Origin: Promethearchaeota archaeon
GTDB taxonomy: Archaea; Asgardarchaeota; Lokiarchaeia; Sigynarchaeales; SOKP01
Direction: 5' to 3'
Assembly: GCA_016839425.1 (NCBI GenBank)
Contig: JAEOUI010000119.1
Span: forward strand, 1-5,084
Length of the DNA stretch: 5,084 bases
This document shows positions 1 through 4,386 of this stretch, piece by piece (the first letter of the stretch is position 1; every line of letters starts with the position of its first letter). Made by a program: the position numbers and the translations under genes. The notes under the pieces were generated by a model that was given only the letters and a program-made list of their open reading frames with translations, had not been told where the DNA came from and searched no databases.

Positions 1-114
1 AATTAACTGTCTAAATCCGCCAATAGCCAAAACTAATCCACCCCACGAGATAGCGAAAGTTAAAACAAAATAAGTCAGCACTGGATGTCGTTTTATAAAG
101 TTTAAAATATTCAT
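1..114 (-). CDS. N-terminus of a probable CPBP-family intramembrane protease (partial)
   Basis: The minus strand reads 38 open codons from an ATG at 114 to the window edge, beginning MNILNFIKRHPVLTYFVLTF and continuing into AISWGG. A short basic N-terminus with a KRHP motif followed by a hydrophobic first helix containing a Ser-Trp-Gly-Gly turn is typical of CPBP (CAAX protease and bacteriocin-processing) integral membrane proteins. In that family the catalytic EExxxR and downstream His motifs lie in later helices, which are outside this window, so neither activity nor completeness can be judged. No Shine-Dalgarno sequence precedes the ATG; TATAAC lies directly before it, which could be a -10 element of a nearly leaderless message. 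Assignment rests on the N-terminus only. Another polytopic membrane protein with a similar start is possible. Confidence 0.55.
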   Translation of the reverse strand, partial: MNILNFIKRHPVLTYFVLTFAISWGGLVLAIGGFRQLI

Positions 115-201
115 ATGTTATATTTTATCAAAAAATCGTTAATGAAGCGGTAACTGAAATCGTTGCTCCTAAGAACGAACGACATTAGAGCCTATTTGAT
201 A
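115..201. other. Short intergenic region with a weak hairpin
   Basis: This gap separates the 202-525 gene from the CPBP-like gene on the minus strand. It holds an inverted repeat TCGTT (160-164) and AACGA (174-178) with a nine-base loop. The T-run of the minus strand (about 130-136) lies too far from the stem for a standard intrinsic terminator. A similar stem, GAACGA with TCGTTC and also a nine-base loop, occurs at 758-778. No small gene is visible. Confidence 0.3.
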
Positions 202-525
202 TTAAATACGTAGTAGAAAAAGAAAAAGACCAAGCAAAAATAGAATTACCAAAACGACAACGCCAATAGTTAATACTATCTTTTTTCTTTTCTTCTCCTC
301 TTCTGTCAAAGGCCTAATCTTTCCTTCTTTCTTGTATTTAGCTTCTATCGCCGAGCCAATAGCCAAGCCCAGGGCCACACCTGCTCCCGGGCCAATTGCA
401 ATAAGTCCATGATTGCCCGTAACAATAGAAAGAGGAATTCCTAGTCCGGAAAATATGGCAATACCTAACGCCATCCACATTCCCACAAAATGTCCCTCTG
501 GATATTGTTTATTATTGTTCTCCAT
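202..525 (-). CDS. Small three-helix membrane protein of unknown function
   Basis: This is a 107-residue protein. Helix 1 spans about residues 12-36 (GHFVGMWMALG onward), helix 2 about 39-62 is rich in Gly and Ala (AIGPGAGVALGLAIGSAI), and helix 3 about 84-105 is almost purely Leu/Val/Ile/Phe. Between helices 2 and 3 is a charged loop (about 63-83; KYKKEGKIRPLTEEEKKRKK), which by the positive-inside rule should face the cytoplasm. Small membrane proteins with a PEGHF-type start and the RPLTEEEK loop appear in scattered bacteria and archaea, but I know of no assigned function. The ATG at 525 lies one base after the stop of the upstream gene (TAATATG arrangement) with no Shine-Dalgarno sequence, so translation is probably coupled. 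Real gene: likely. Function: unknown. Confidence 0.8.
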   Translation of the reverse strand: MENNNKQYPEGHFVGMWMALGIAIFSGLGIPLSIVTGNHGLIAIGPGAGVALGLAIGSAIEAKYKKEGKIRPLTEEEKKRKKIVLTIGVVVLVILFLLGLFLFLLRI

Positions 526-526
526 A

Positions 527-709
527 TTATTTCACAAAATTTCTGTAATATGCAAAAGCTAATATAAAAGAGAATACTGCGGCAATTATATAGATTACAG
601 CCCCAATCATATCATCGTTAACTATCGTATGCCTGATAGTTGCGACAACCCAAATTATCCCAGCAATAAACCAAAAAAGTGAGAAGAATTTAGTGGTTTT
701 TTTATCCAT
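527..709 (-). CDS. Small two-helix membrane protein of unknown function
   Basis: This 60-residue protein has two predicted membrane helices, about residues 8-24 (FFSLFWFIAGIIWVVAT) and 34-55 (MIGAVIYIIAAVFSFILAF). A short polar turn with NDD joins them, and both ends are basic (MDKKTTK and YYRNFVK), so both termini should be cytoplasmic. No family is recognised. It is the first gene of a two-gene unit with 202-525. The ATG at 709 has no Shine-Dalgarno sequence; the predicted promoter upstream places transcription start at or next to this ATG, so the message may be leaderless. The coupling to the next membrane protein suggests that the two act together or in one complex, but that is inference. 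Confidence 0.7.
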   Translation of the reverse strand: MDKKTTKFFSLFWFIAGIIWVVATIRHTIVNDDMIGAVIYIIAAVFSFILAFAYYRNFVK

Positions 710-715
710 TATTTT

Positions 716-744
716 ATAATATCAAAAATTTGCCTTTTCGCCAA
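716..744 (-). promoter_or_regulatory. Predicted sigma70-type promoter for the 527-709/202-525 unit
   Basis: On the minus strand a -35 of TTGGCG (739-744) and a -10 of TATTAT (716-721) are separated by 17 bases. The expected start, seven bases after the -10, falls at about 709, which is the first base of the ATG. The -35 lies inside the 737-752 hairpin. The hexamers match consensus at four and five of six positions. Confidence 0.4.
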
Positions 745-752
745 CCGGCGAA
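737..752. repeat. GC-rich hairpin in the divergent promoter region
   Basis: TTCGCC (737-742) and GGCGAA (747-752) form a perfect 6-bp stem with loop AACC. The core resembles, in the opposite orientation, the hairpin of the element at 4078-4097: both contain CGCCAA followed by CCGGCGA. A second stem, GAACGA/TCGTTC, lies at 758-778. Between divergent genes it is not an obvious terminator. It overlaps the predicted minus-strand -35 and could be an operator or a relic of the dispersed hairpin family. Confidence 0.4.
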
Positions 753-816
753 TAAAAGAACGATGTCTGTCCTCGTTCCATTATCGTCCCCATTTTCTCT
801 TTCTTTCCAGATTTTG

Positions 817-825
817 TGATATAAT
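817..825 (+). promoter_or_regulatory. Extended -10 element for the 834-1580 gene
   Basis: TGA followed directly by TATAAT (820-825) is a perfect -10 with the extended-10 TGn. No good -35 is seen 17 bases upstream (CTCTTT), which an extended -10 can tolerate. The predicted start is about 832, two bases before the ATG, giving an essentially leaderless mRNA. Confidence 0.55.
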
Positions 826-833
826 TTACTAAT

Positions 834-1580
834 ATGATTATTAAATTCCTCACATACAATATTTGGTATAGTAAAAATTGGAGAGAGATAATTCTCTTTA
901 TTAAAAACCTTTCTCCAGATATTTTCGCCCTTCAGGAAGTAACGAGTAATTTACCAAAGTTTGATTTGGAAAATACTAATGTCATAATAGAAATCCAAAA
1001 AGCTTTTCCAGAACATCAAAGTGTCTTTGCTCCCATTAATTATGAGAAGAAATTCGGCAAGGACGTCCAGTTCGGAAATATGATTTTATCCCGCTTCCCC
1101 ATAATAAGTCATAAGACTCACTACTTTTTCAAGCAGCCAGATTGGACTGATGATTACGAAAACCAAGCGAGGCACTTATTAGAAACTCAAATAGATATGG
1201 AAGGAAAACGAATTTTTGTTTTCACTACGCAGCTTAGTTATTCTAAGGCGTTTCAAGATAATCCAAAAAAGATTGAAGAAGCGAAAAAAATTGTAGATAT
1301 TATCAAAAATAGAAAACCAACAATCCTCGCAGGAGATTTTAACTCTACACCAAAAAGTGAAGTAATCAGAACCATTGATGCTCAAATTAAATATCTTGAT
1401 AGGAAAAAATATCCGACTTGGACAAAACATTCTTTCTCAAAAAATGGTTTTGAGACGAATACTCTTAATTGGAAACTTGACTATATTTTTCTATCTGAAG
1501 ATTTATCTCATCAGAACTTAGAAATTGTTGACACTGCCTTATCTGACCATTTGCCGATAAAAGTAGAGATTAGTCTCTAG
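834..1580 (+). CDS. Endonuclease/exonuclease/phosphatase (EEP) fold hydrolase
   Basis: This 248-residue protein is the usual length for a single EEP domain, the metal-dependent phosphodiesterase fold of ExoIII, DNase I and sphingomyelinases. Motifs appear in the expected order: LTYNIW with Asn9 near the N-terminus, LQEV with the metal-binding Glu35, FGNMILSRFPI (80-90), LAGDFN with Asp168 and Asn170, LDYIF with Asp216, and SDHLPI with Asp238 and His239. These fit a functional active site. At the position where many members have TH (as in NTHL) it reads TTQLS, with Gln133 instead of His. There is no signal peptide or membrane segment, so it is probably cytoplasmic. The substrate (DNA, nucleotide, phospholipid or other phosphoester) cannot be told from sequence. 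It is a single-gene unit with its own promoter and a terminator about 30 bases after the stop. Fold: confident; specific role: unknown. Confidence 0.9.
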   Translation: MIIKFLTYNIWYSKNWREIILFIKNLSPDIFALQEVTSNLPKFDLENTNVIIEIQKAFPEHQSVFAPINYEKKFGKDVQFGNMILSRFPIISHKTHYFFKQPDWTDDYENQARHLLETQIDMEGKRIFVFTTQLSYSKAFQDNPKKIEEAKKIVDIIKNRKPTILAGDFNSTPKSEVIRTIDAQIKYLDRKKYPTWTKHSFSKNGFETNTLNWKLDYIFLSEDLSHQNLEIVDTALSDHLPIKVEISL

Positions 1581-1606
1581 AATTTTAAAAAATGATATTA
1601 ATTCTT

Positions 1607-1637
1607 AAAAAAACCGCTTTCTTGGCGAGACGGTTTT
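1607..1637. terminator. Hairpin terminator after the EEP gene (hairpin of repeat copy A)
   Basis: AAAACCG (1610-1616) pairs with CGGTTTT (1631-1637), extended internally by TCT/AGA around TGGCG with a small bulge. It can end plus-strand transcription of the EEP gene, with a short T-run. On the minus strand it is followed by seven Ts (1607-1613) and looks like a stronger terminator, so it may work in both directions. Confidence 0.6.
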
Positions 1638-1643
1638 GGATTC

Positions 1644-1660
1644 TTCCTCTGCCGGGCTCC
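1644..1660 (+). repeat. Dispersed 17-nt motif, copy A
   Basis: TTCCTCTGCCGGGCTCC differs from copy D (4966-4982) by one base and follows the 1607-1637 hairpin by six bases. It is one of four same-orientation copies in the window and has no coding explanation. Confidence 0.65.
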
Positions 1661-1717
1661 TCCATGTTTAATAATTTTTTAAAAAATCATTTGAAAAAAC
1701 CGTTCTGACAACAACTA

Positions 1718-1746
1718 TTGACATATAAATATAGTAAAAGTAGAAT
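1718..1746 (+). promoter_or_regulatory. Sigma70-type promoter for the coiled-coil gene
   Basis: A perfect TTGACA (1718-1723), a 17-base spacer and TAGAAT (1741-1746) predict a start near 1753 and a leader of about 17 bases. An additional TATAAT at 1752-1757 is badly spaced from this -35 but might act as an alternative -10. No clear Shine-Dalgarno sequence precedes the ATG; only GTGAG abuts it. Confidence 0.65.
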
Positions 1747-1769
1747 AAAAGTATAATAAAAAAAGTGAG

Positions 1770-2069
1770 ATGAAAAAGAAACCAAATCAAAAATTAACTA
1801 GTAAAGAAGTAGAAAAACTGCTTAATCGACAAACAATGGTAATTTTGAACGCAGTTAGTGAAAAAAACATAAATTTAGAATCATCTCTCAAAAAGGATAT
1901 GGAGAAAATGGAATTTAGAATAAACCAAAAAATAGATAAACTTACGACCACCCTTGATAAATTCTTAAAAAGATTAACTGATATAGAAGATGAATTTGAG
2001 ATGATGAAAGCCGATATTAACCGAGTAAAAAAAGTTATTAGCGAAAAATTAGGCGTGGAATTACTATAA
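1770..2069 (+). CDS. Small coiled-coil protein of unknown function
   Basis: This is a 99-residue, highly charged protein, rich in Lys, Glu and Asp and free of Cys and Trp. Residues 1-10 are a basic, disordered-looking tail. From about residue 12 to 95 hydrophobic residues recur at heptad spacing (MEFRINQKIDKLTTTLDKFLKRL and on to IEDEFEMMKADINRVKKVI, read as separate stretches), predicting one long alpha-helical coiled coil. Similar short coiled-coil proteins are abundant in Patescibacteria genomes and have no agreed function; oligomerisation or a structural role is the most one can say. It is a single-gene unit with its own promoter and the strong hairpin at 2086-2124 after it. Real gene: likely, supported by promoter and terminator. 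Confidence 0.75.
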   Translation: MKKKPNQKLTSKEVEKLLNRQTMVILNAVSEKNINLESSLKKDMEKMEFRINQKIDKLTTTLDKFLKRLTDIEDEFEMMKADINRVKKVISEKLGVELL

Positions 2070-2085
2070 AAATTTATCTAAATTG

Positions 2086-2124
2086 AAAAATAAAATAGCA
2101 ACATCTTGTCGCTATTTTATTTTT
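2086..2124. terminator. Bidirectional terminator between convergent genes (hairpin of repeat copy B)
   Basis: AAAAATAAAATAGC (2086-2099) is perfectly complementary to GCTATTTTATTTTT (2111-2124). After one mismatch the stem continues with ACA/TGT around a three-base TCT loop. The A-rich and T-rich stem ends supply a U-tract in both directions. It lies between the plus-strand stop at 2069 and the minus-strand stop at 2166, where a shared terminator is expected. Confidence 0.8.
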
Positions 2125-2140
2125 TCTTCTGCTGGGCTCC
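2124..2140 (+). repeat. Dispersed 17-nt motif, copy B
   Basis: TTCTTCTGCTGGGCTCC differs from copy D by one base and directly abuts the 2086-2124 hairpin, even though this hairpin's stem is unrelated in sequence to the other three. The motif can itself fold: TTCTGC (2127-2132) pairs with GCAGAA (2145-2150). Confidence 0.65.
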
Positions 2141-2165
2141 TCTGGCAGAATAATTTTAAAATTTC

Positions 2166-2453
2166 TTATTTATTAAAACTTCTTTTATATATTTTCTCAA
2201 ATAATTTCAAGGTTGCCTGAACCGAAGGATTTTCAGTGTTTTTCAAAATTAATCTTTGGCCAAATCTATTGAACAAAGGAGTCAAAAATTCATCGCCCCA
2301 AGAAGGCGTAAAAGTTACAACGCCTTCAAAATCTACTATAATTTTTTCATCATTTTTTATACTCCTTAAAGAAGACTCAAAAGCGGCAAAGGATTCTTTA
2401 CCGAATTGACGTCCGTTCAAAGTTGTGCCAAATTTTTTCAAAAGAATAGTCAT
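2166..2453 (-). CDS. STAS-like protein, DUF4325 family
   Basis: This 95-residue protein matches the pattern of the DUF4325 STAS-like family, small proteins related to anti-anti-sigma factors and typically found beside GHKL ATPases. Visible features are the N-terminal NGRQFG (13-18), the strand-plus-loop IIVDFEGVVTFTP (38-50) with the DF-G-V signature, and SWGDEF (51-56), equivalent to the conserved S-F-x-DE of the family. Ser51 sits near the place where SpoIIAA-type STAS proteins carry the phosphorylated Ser, so it is the candidate switch residue (inference). The ATG at 2453 lies nine bases after the stop of the MerR-GHKL gene, so the two are almost certainly co-transcribed. By analogy it would bind the GHKL domain of its neighbour and change its activity. 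It is followed by the 2086-2124 terminator. Confidence 0.8.
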   Translation of the reverse strand: MTILLKKFGTTLNGRQFGKESFAAFESSLRSIKNDEKIIVDFEGVVTFTPSWGDEFLTPLFNRFGQRLILKNTENPSVQATLKLFEKIYKRSFNK

Positions 2454-2462
2454 GGATTTTGA

Positions 2463-3206
2463 TTAAAATTTAATTGTAGTTAAACAGCCGTGAAAATTAA
2501 CTGTTGATTTTTTAATACTAATATCAGGATCGTTCTTTTGGATTTTAAGCCAAGCGTCGCCTGTCTGAAAAAATAAACTTATTTTATTCGCAATTACAAC
2601 ATCTTTAACAAATTTTAATCCATTTCCTCTATATTCAGGCGCGCGTCCAGAAATCACTTGAGTAAAAGCAATCTGTAAGGCATCTTGATGATTTGTTAAA
2701 TCTGCCTTAACTCTTTTTAAAGTAGATAAAATTCCTTGTCCGCGATCAGCTAAAACAATTATTCCTTTATCTAAATTCCAAGCAAAAAATATCCCCAAAA
2801 CATCAGGCCAATTGCCTAAATTATGATCAAAAGAATTATTGCCTATCTCTCCAGTAATAGCTGAAATTAAAGGAAATATTTCATTCAATCTCTTTACTTT
2901 ACTTAATTCATTTTCTAATCTTGTTAATCGCGCCTGAAACACAGAAATGTCTGAACAATAAAAATCTGAAAACGGCTCAATTGCTAAATTATCCACGACC
3001 CAATTTCGCGCCATCTTGAATAGGAATAAATTCTTTGCATTATTTCTAATATAGTTTTCTATATCGCTTTTTAAATAGTATCTGTGTTCAGATGGCTTTC
3101 TACCGATCGAAGATAATATGCCTGAATTGTCCCAGCGACGTAAAGTCTGAATAGAAACTCCTAATATTTTAGCTGCTTGACTTATTGTTAATGATTTTGA
3201 ATTCAT
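2463..3206 (-). CDS. MerR-type HTH fused to a GHKL (histidine kinase-like) ATPase domain
   Basis: This is a 247-residue protein. Residues 6-52 are a MerR-type winged helix-turn-helix: LTISQAAKILGVSIQTLRRW, then SGIL and the wing SEHRYYLKSDIENYI. Residues about 60-110 are helical. From about 110 comes a GHKL ATPase domain with an N-box (E120-IGNNSFDHN, Glu120, Asn124, His128), a G1 box DRGQGI (154-159; the DxGxG of the ADP-binding loop) and a G2-like RGNGL (193-197). The C-terminus (about 205-247) forms the last strands. GHKL proteins of the SpoIIAB/RsbW type bind or phosphorylate STAS partners; here the partner is the adjacent DUF4325 gene. Fusion to a DNA-binding domain implies that output is direct transcription control. 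The promoter carries two identical near-palindromes, suggesting autoregulation. There is no Shine-Dalgarno sequence and the leader is about 20 bases. Confidence 0.85.
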   Translation of the reverse strand: MNSKSLTISQAAKILGVSIQTLRRWDNSGILSSIGRKPSEHRYYLKSDIENYIRNNAKNLFLFKMARNWVVDNLAIEPFSDFYCSDISVFQARLTRLENELSKVKRLNEIFPLISAITGEIGNNSFDHNLGNWPDVLGIFFAWNLDKGIIVLADRGQGILSTLKRVKADLTNHQDALQIAFTQVISGRAPEYRGNGLKFVKDVVIANKISLFFQTGDAWLKIQKNDPDISIKKSTVNFHGCLTTIKF

Positions 3207-3216
3207 AATTCACAGT

Positions 3217-3230
3217 AAATCTATACATTT
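3217..3230. promoter_or_regulatory. Putative operator 1 (AAATCTATACATTT), over the transcription start
   Basis: This 14-bp sequence is identical to 3260-3273. It is a near-palindrome: AAAT-C-TATA-C-ATTT equals its own complement at 12 of 14 positions, as expected for a dimeric regulator. It covers the predicted start (about 3226) of the MerR-GHKL gene, a position where binding should repress. Confidence 0.6.
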
Positions 3231-3232
3231 TC

Positions 3233-3261
3233 ATTATATATCATACATAAAATACTGTCAA
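3233..3261 (-). promoter_or_regulatory. Consensus sigma70 promoter of the MerR-GHKL/DUF4325 unit
   Basis: On the minus strand a perfect TTGACA (3256-3261), 17 bases and a perfect TATAAT (3233-3238) form a full-consensus promoter, with a predicted start near 3226 and a 20-base leader to the ATG at 3206. Such a strong promoter for a regulator gene suggests that it is normally held in check, fitting the flanking operators. Confidence 0.8.
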
Positions 3262-3273
3262 ATCTATACATTT
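3260..3273. promoter_or_regulatory. Putative operator 2 (AAATCTATACATTT), overlapping the -35
   Basis: This is the second exact copy of the 14-bp near-palindrome. It overlaps the last two bases of the -35 footprint (3260-3261) and extends upstream. Its start is 43 bp from that of copy 1, about four helical turns, so two bound dimers would lie on the same DNA face and could co-operate across the promoter. Confidence 0.6.
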
Positions 3274-3294
3274 AATAATCACTCCTGTTCCAAA

Positions 3295-4014
3295 TTAACT
3301 GCTGAAATTTTTTATCACATACTTATGCATTTTAATAATTATTTCTTGGGTATATTTTAGAGCGTATTCGGATCTAACCAACACCTCGTTGTTTTTATAT
3401 TCTTCCTCAAAAGCAGTAACAACATAACTAAACTGTGGTCCGTAATATTCAGCCCTGTCTAATAACTGCTGAATCATTATATTATTTTTAAATTCATCGT
3501 CATCTCTATTACTTCTGACAATCTCAAAAGTAGTAGGATTAATCTCTGCCTCAACAACTAAAAATATTCTACTGACTGAACTATTAAGAATACGAATCTG
3601 TTTTTTTAAATTCGCTTGAGAATAAGGTCCACTCTCGCTACCCCAAAGTAAATCTTTTTGCCTTTTTGTTAATTTTTGATGTTTTTTTATATATACTTCT
3701 CTCAATTTTTTACTATCATTATTTTCGTATTCCAACATTTTTTCTGCTGGAGAAAGGCCTCCGATGATTTTATGAGGAAAATAATTCCATGCATCGTTTA
3801 TAATCTCAAGCACCTTCTGAATTTCAGCCACGCCCTGTCCAGTATCAAACATAGTAATAATATTAGTTAAACTATCTTTTCCGGCCTCATTATAAATAAT
3901 CTCTTTTATGTCTTTTAATCCAAAATCACTCTTGGTTTCTTTAAGTATTTCCAAAAGTTTTCTTTCAACCTCTTTTCGCTTCTCAAAGATTTGTTTTTTT
4001 GATTTAATATTCAT
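3295..4014 (-). CDS. Hypothetical 239-residue protein with WNYFPHK/GGLSPAE motif
   Basis: No function is recognised. The N-terminus (about 5-40) is a charged, coiled-coil-like helix. Residues 74-93 carry the most distinctive patch, DAWNYFPHKIIGGLSPAEKM. This has some likeness to the C-terminal RPH-ALGG-TPAE signature of rve-type transposases, but no DDE catalytic core is present, and similar patches occur in orphan proteins. Residues 100-122 are strongly basic; 145-165 (SVSRIFLVVEAEINPTTF) look like a beta strand pair; 170-239 are mainly helical and acidic, then basic. No signal peptide, membrane helix or Cys cluster is present. The gene has its own promoter and no obvious terminator before the MerR-GHKL promoter 88 bases downstream, so it could read through into the regulatory unit. 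Whether it belongs to that system is unknown. Confidence 0.75.
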   Translation of the reverse strand: MNIKSKKQIFEKRKEVERKLLEILKETKSDFGLKDIKEIIYNEAGKDSLTNIITMFDTGQGVAEIQKVLEIINDAWNYFPHKIIGGLSPAEKMLEYENNDSKKLREVYIKKHQKLTKRQKDLLWGSESGPYSQANLKKQIRILNSSVSRIFLVVEAEINPTTFEIVRSNRDDDEFKNNIMIQQLLDRAEYYGPQFSYVVTAFEEEYKNNEVLVRSEYALKYTQEIIIKMHKYVIKNFSS

Positions 4015-4040
4015 ATTATCTTATATTTTTACTATATAAA

Positions 4041-4069
4041 ATTATATTAGATTACAGAACAAAAATCAA
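4041..4069 (-). promoter_or_regulatory. Predicted promoter of the 239-residue protein gene
   Basis: On the minus strand TTGATT (4064-4069), 17 bases and a perfect TATAAT (4041-4046) predict a start near 4034 and a leader of about 20 bases without a Shine-Dalgarno sequence. Confidence 0.55.
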
Positions 4070-4077
4070 ACGAAAAT

Positions 4078-4097
4078 CGCCGGCTTGGCGAGGCGGC
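4078..4097. terminator. GC-rich hairpin of repeat copy C
   Basis: GCCG (4079-4082) can pair with CGGC (4094-4097), or alternatively CGCC (4078-4081) with GGCG (4087-4090). On the minus strand it is followed by a short run ATTTTC, so it would be a weak terminator for transcripts coming from the right. The sequence resembles the hairpins of copies A and D, sharing TTGGCGAG or TTGGCAAG on the plus strand. Confidence 0.45.
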
Positions 4098-4104
4098 TTT
4101 ATAT

Positions 4105-4121
4105 TTCCTCTGCTAGGTTTC
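4105..4121 (+). repeat. Dispersed 17-nt motif, copy C (diverged)
   Basis: TTCCTCTGCTAGGTTTC differs from copy D at three positions, all transitions. Together with its upstream flank it shares 19 identical bases with copy D (4096-4114 against 4957-4975), so C and D are the closest pair. Confidence 0.6.
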
Positions 4122-4122
4122 C

Positions 4123-4386
4123 CAGTCCAAAGTTAATTAGTCAATGGCTTGCGAAGCAAACATACAAGGTTCTTGAGTATAGCGAAAGGTTCTTATAATA
4201 CTTGAAAACAGAGAATATATGGCAATGCTGAAAAAGAAATTGATGGAAATTAAGAGAGTTTACAGGAATTTAAGGCTGATTCAAACAAGAATATAAATAA
4301 AAAGAGGAGTGGATATTCACTATTATTTTACACCCCTATTACATTTATTACTTTATCGGTCGCCGTTGAGAAATATACTTGATTGT
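4123..4386. other. Intergenic region without a convincing gene; possible decayed plus-strand ORF
   Basis: The 264 bases between copy C and the zinc-cluster gene hold no good ORF. On the plus strand an ATG at 4219 opens a 25-codon basic ORF to a stop at 4296, with TATAAT at 4194-4199 upstream. In the next frame, codons from 4254 to 4379 are open and read ESLQEFKADSNKNINKK, a charged composition like real coiled-coil proteins, but a stop (4251-4253) and the lack of a start break it. This may be a degraded coiled-coil gene. AAGGTTCTT is repeated at about 4166 and 4185, and GCTTGCGAAGC (4148-4158) can form a small hairpin. Confidence 0.3.
4297..4337 (-). terminator. Possible terminator of the 4387-4842 gene
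   Basis: On the minus strand AGGGGTG (4331-4337) pairs with CACTCCT (4305-4311) with one mismatch, followed by CTTTTTATTT. An inner AGTG/CACT stem could compete. It begins about 50 bases after the stop codon. Confidence 0.4.

Noticed and set aside
1179..1430. 83-codon minus-strand ORF inside the EEP gene
   Set aside because: It is antisense to a gene with clear catalytic motifs, and its Phe-, Ile- and Ser-rich product is typical of a shadow frame of AT-rich DNA.
3676..3870. 64-codon plus-strand ORF inside the 239-residue gene
   Set aside because: Antisense shadow, with Phe/Ile-rich low-complexity translation and no promoter or ribosome site.
3295..4014. Transposase identity for the 239-residue protein based on the PHK-GGLSPAE patch
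   Set aside because: There is no DDE catalytic core, no helix-turn-helix and no terminal inverted repeats around the gene.
4219..4296. 25-codon plus-strand ORF with an upstream TATAAT
   Set aside because: Too short and basic to stand out from chance, no Shine-Dalgarno sequence and a poorly spaced -35; kept only as part of the possible decayed region.
4304..4315. GAGGAGTGGATA resembling the complement of the intron P7/P9 region (GGAGTGGACTATA at 5041-5053)
   Set aside because: Only about eight contiguous bases are shared and no other intron structure surrounds the 4304 site; probably chance.
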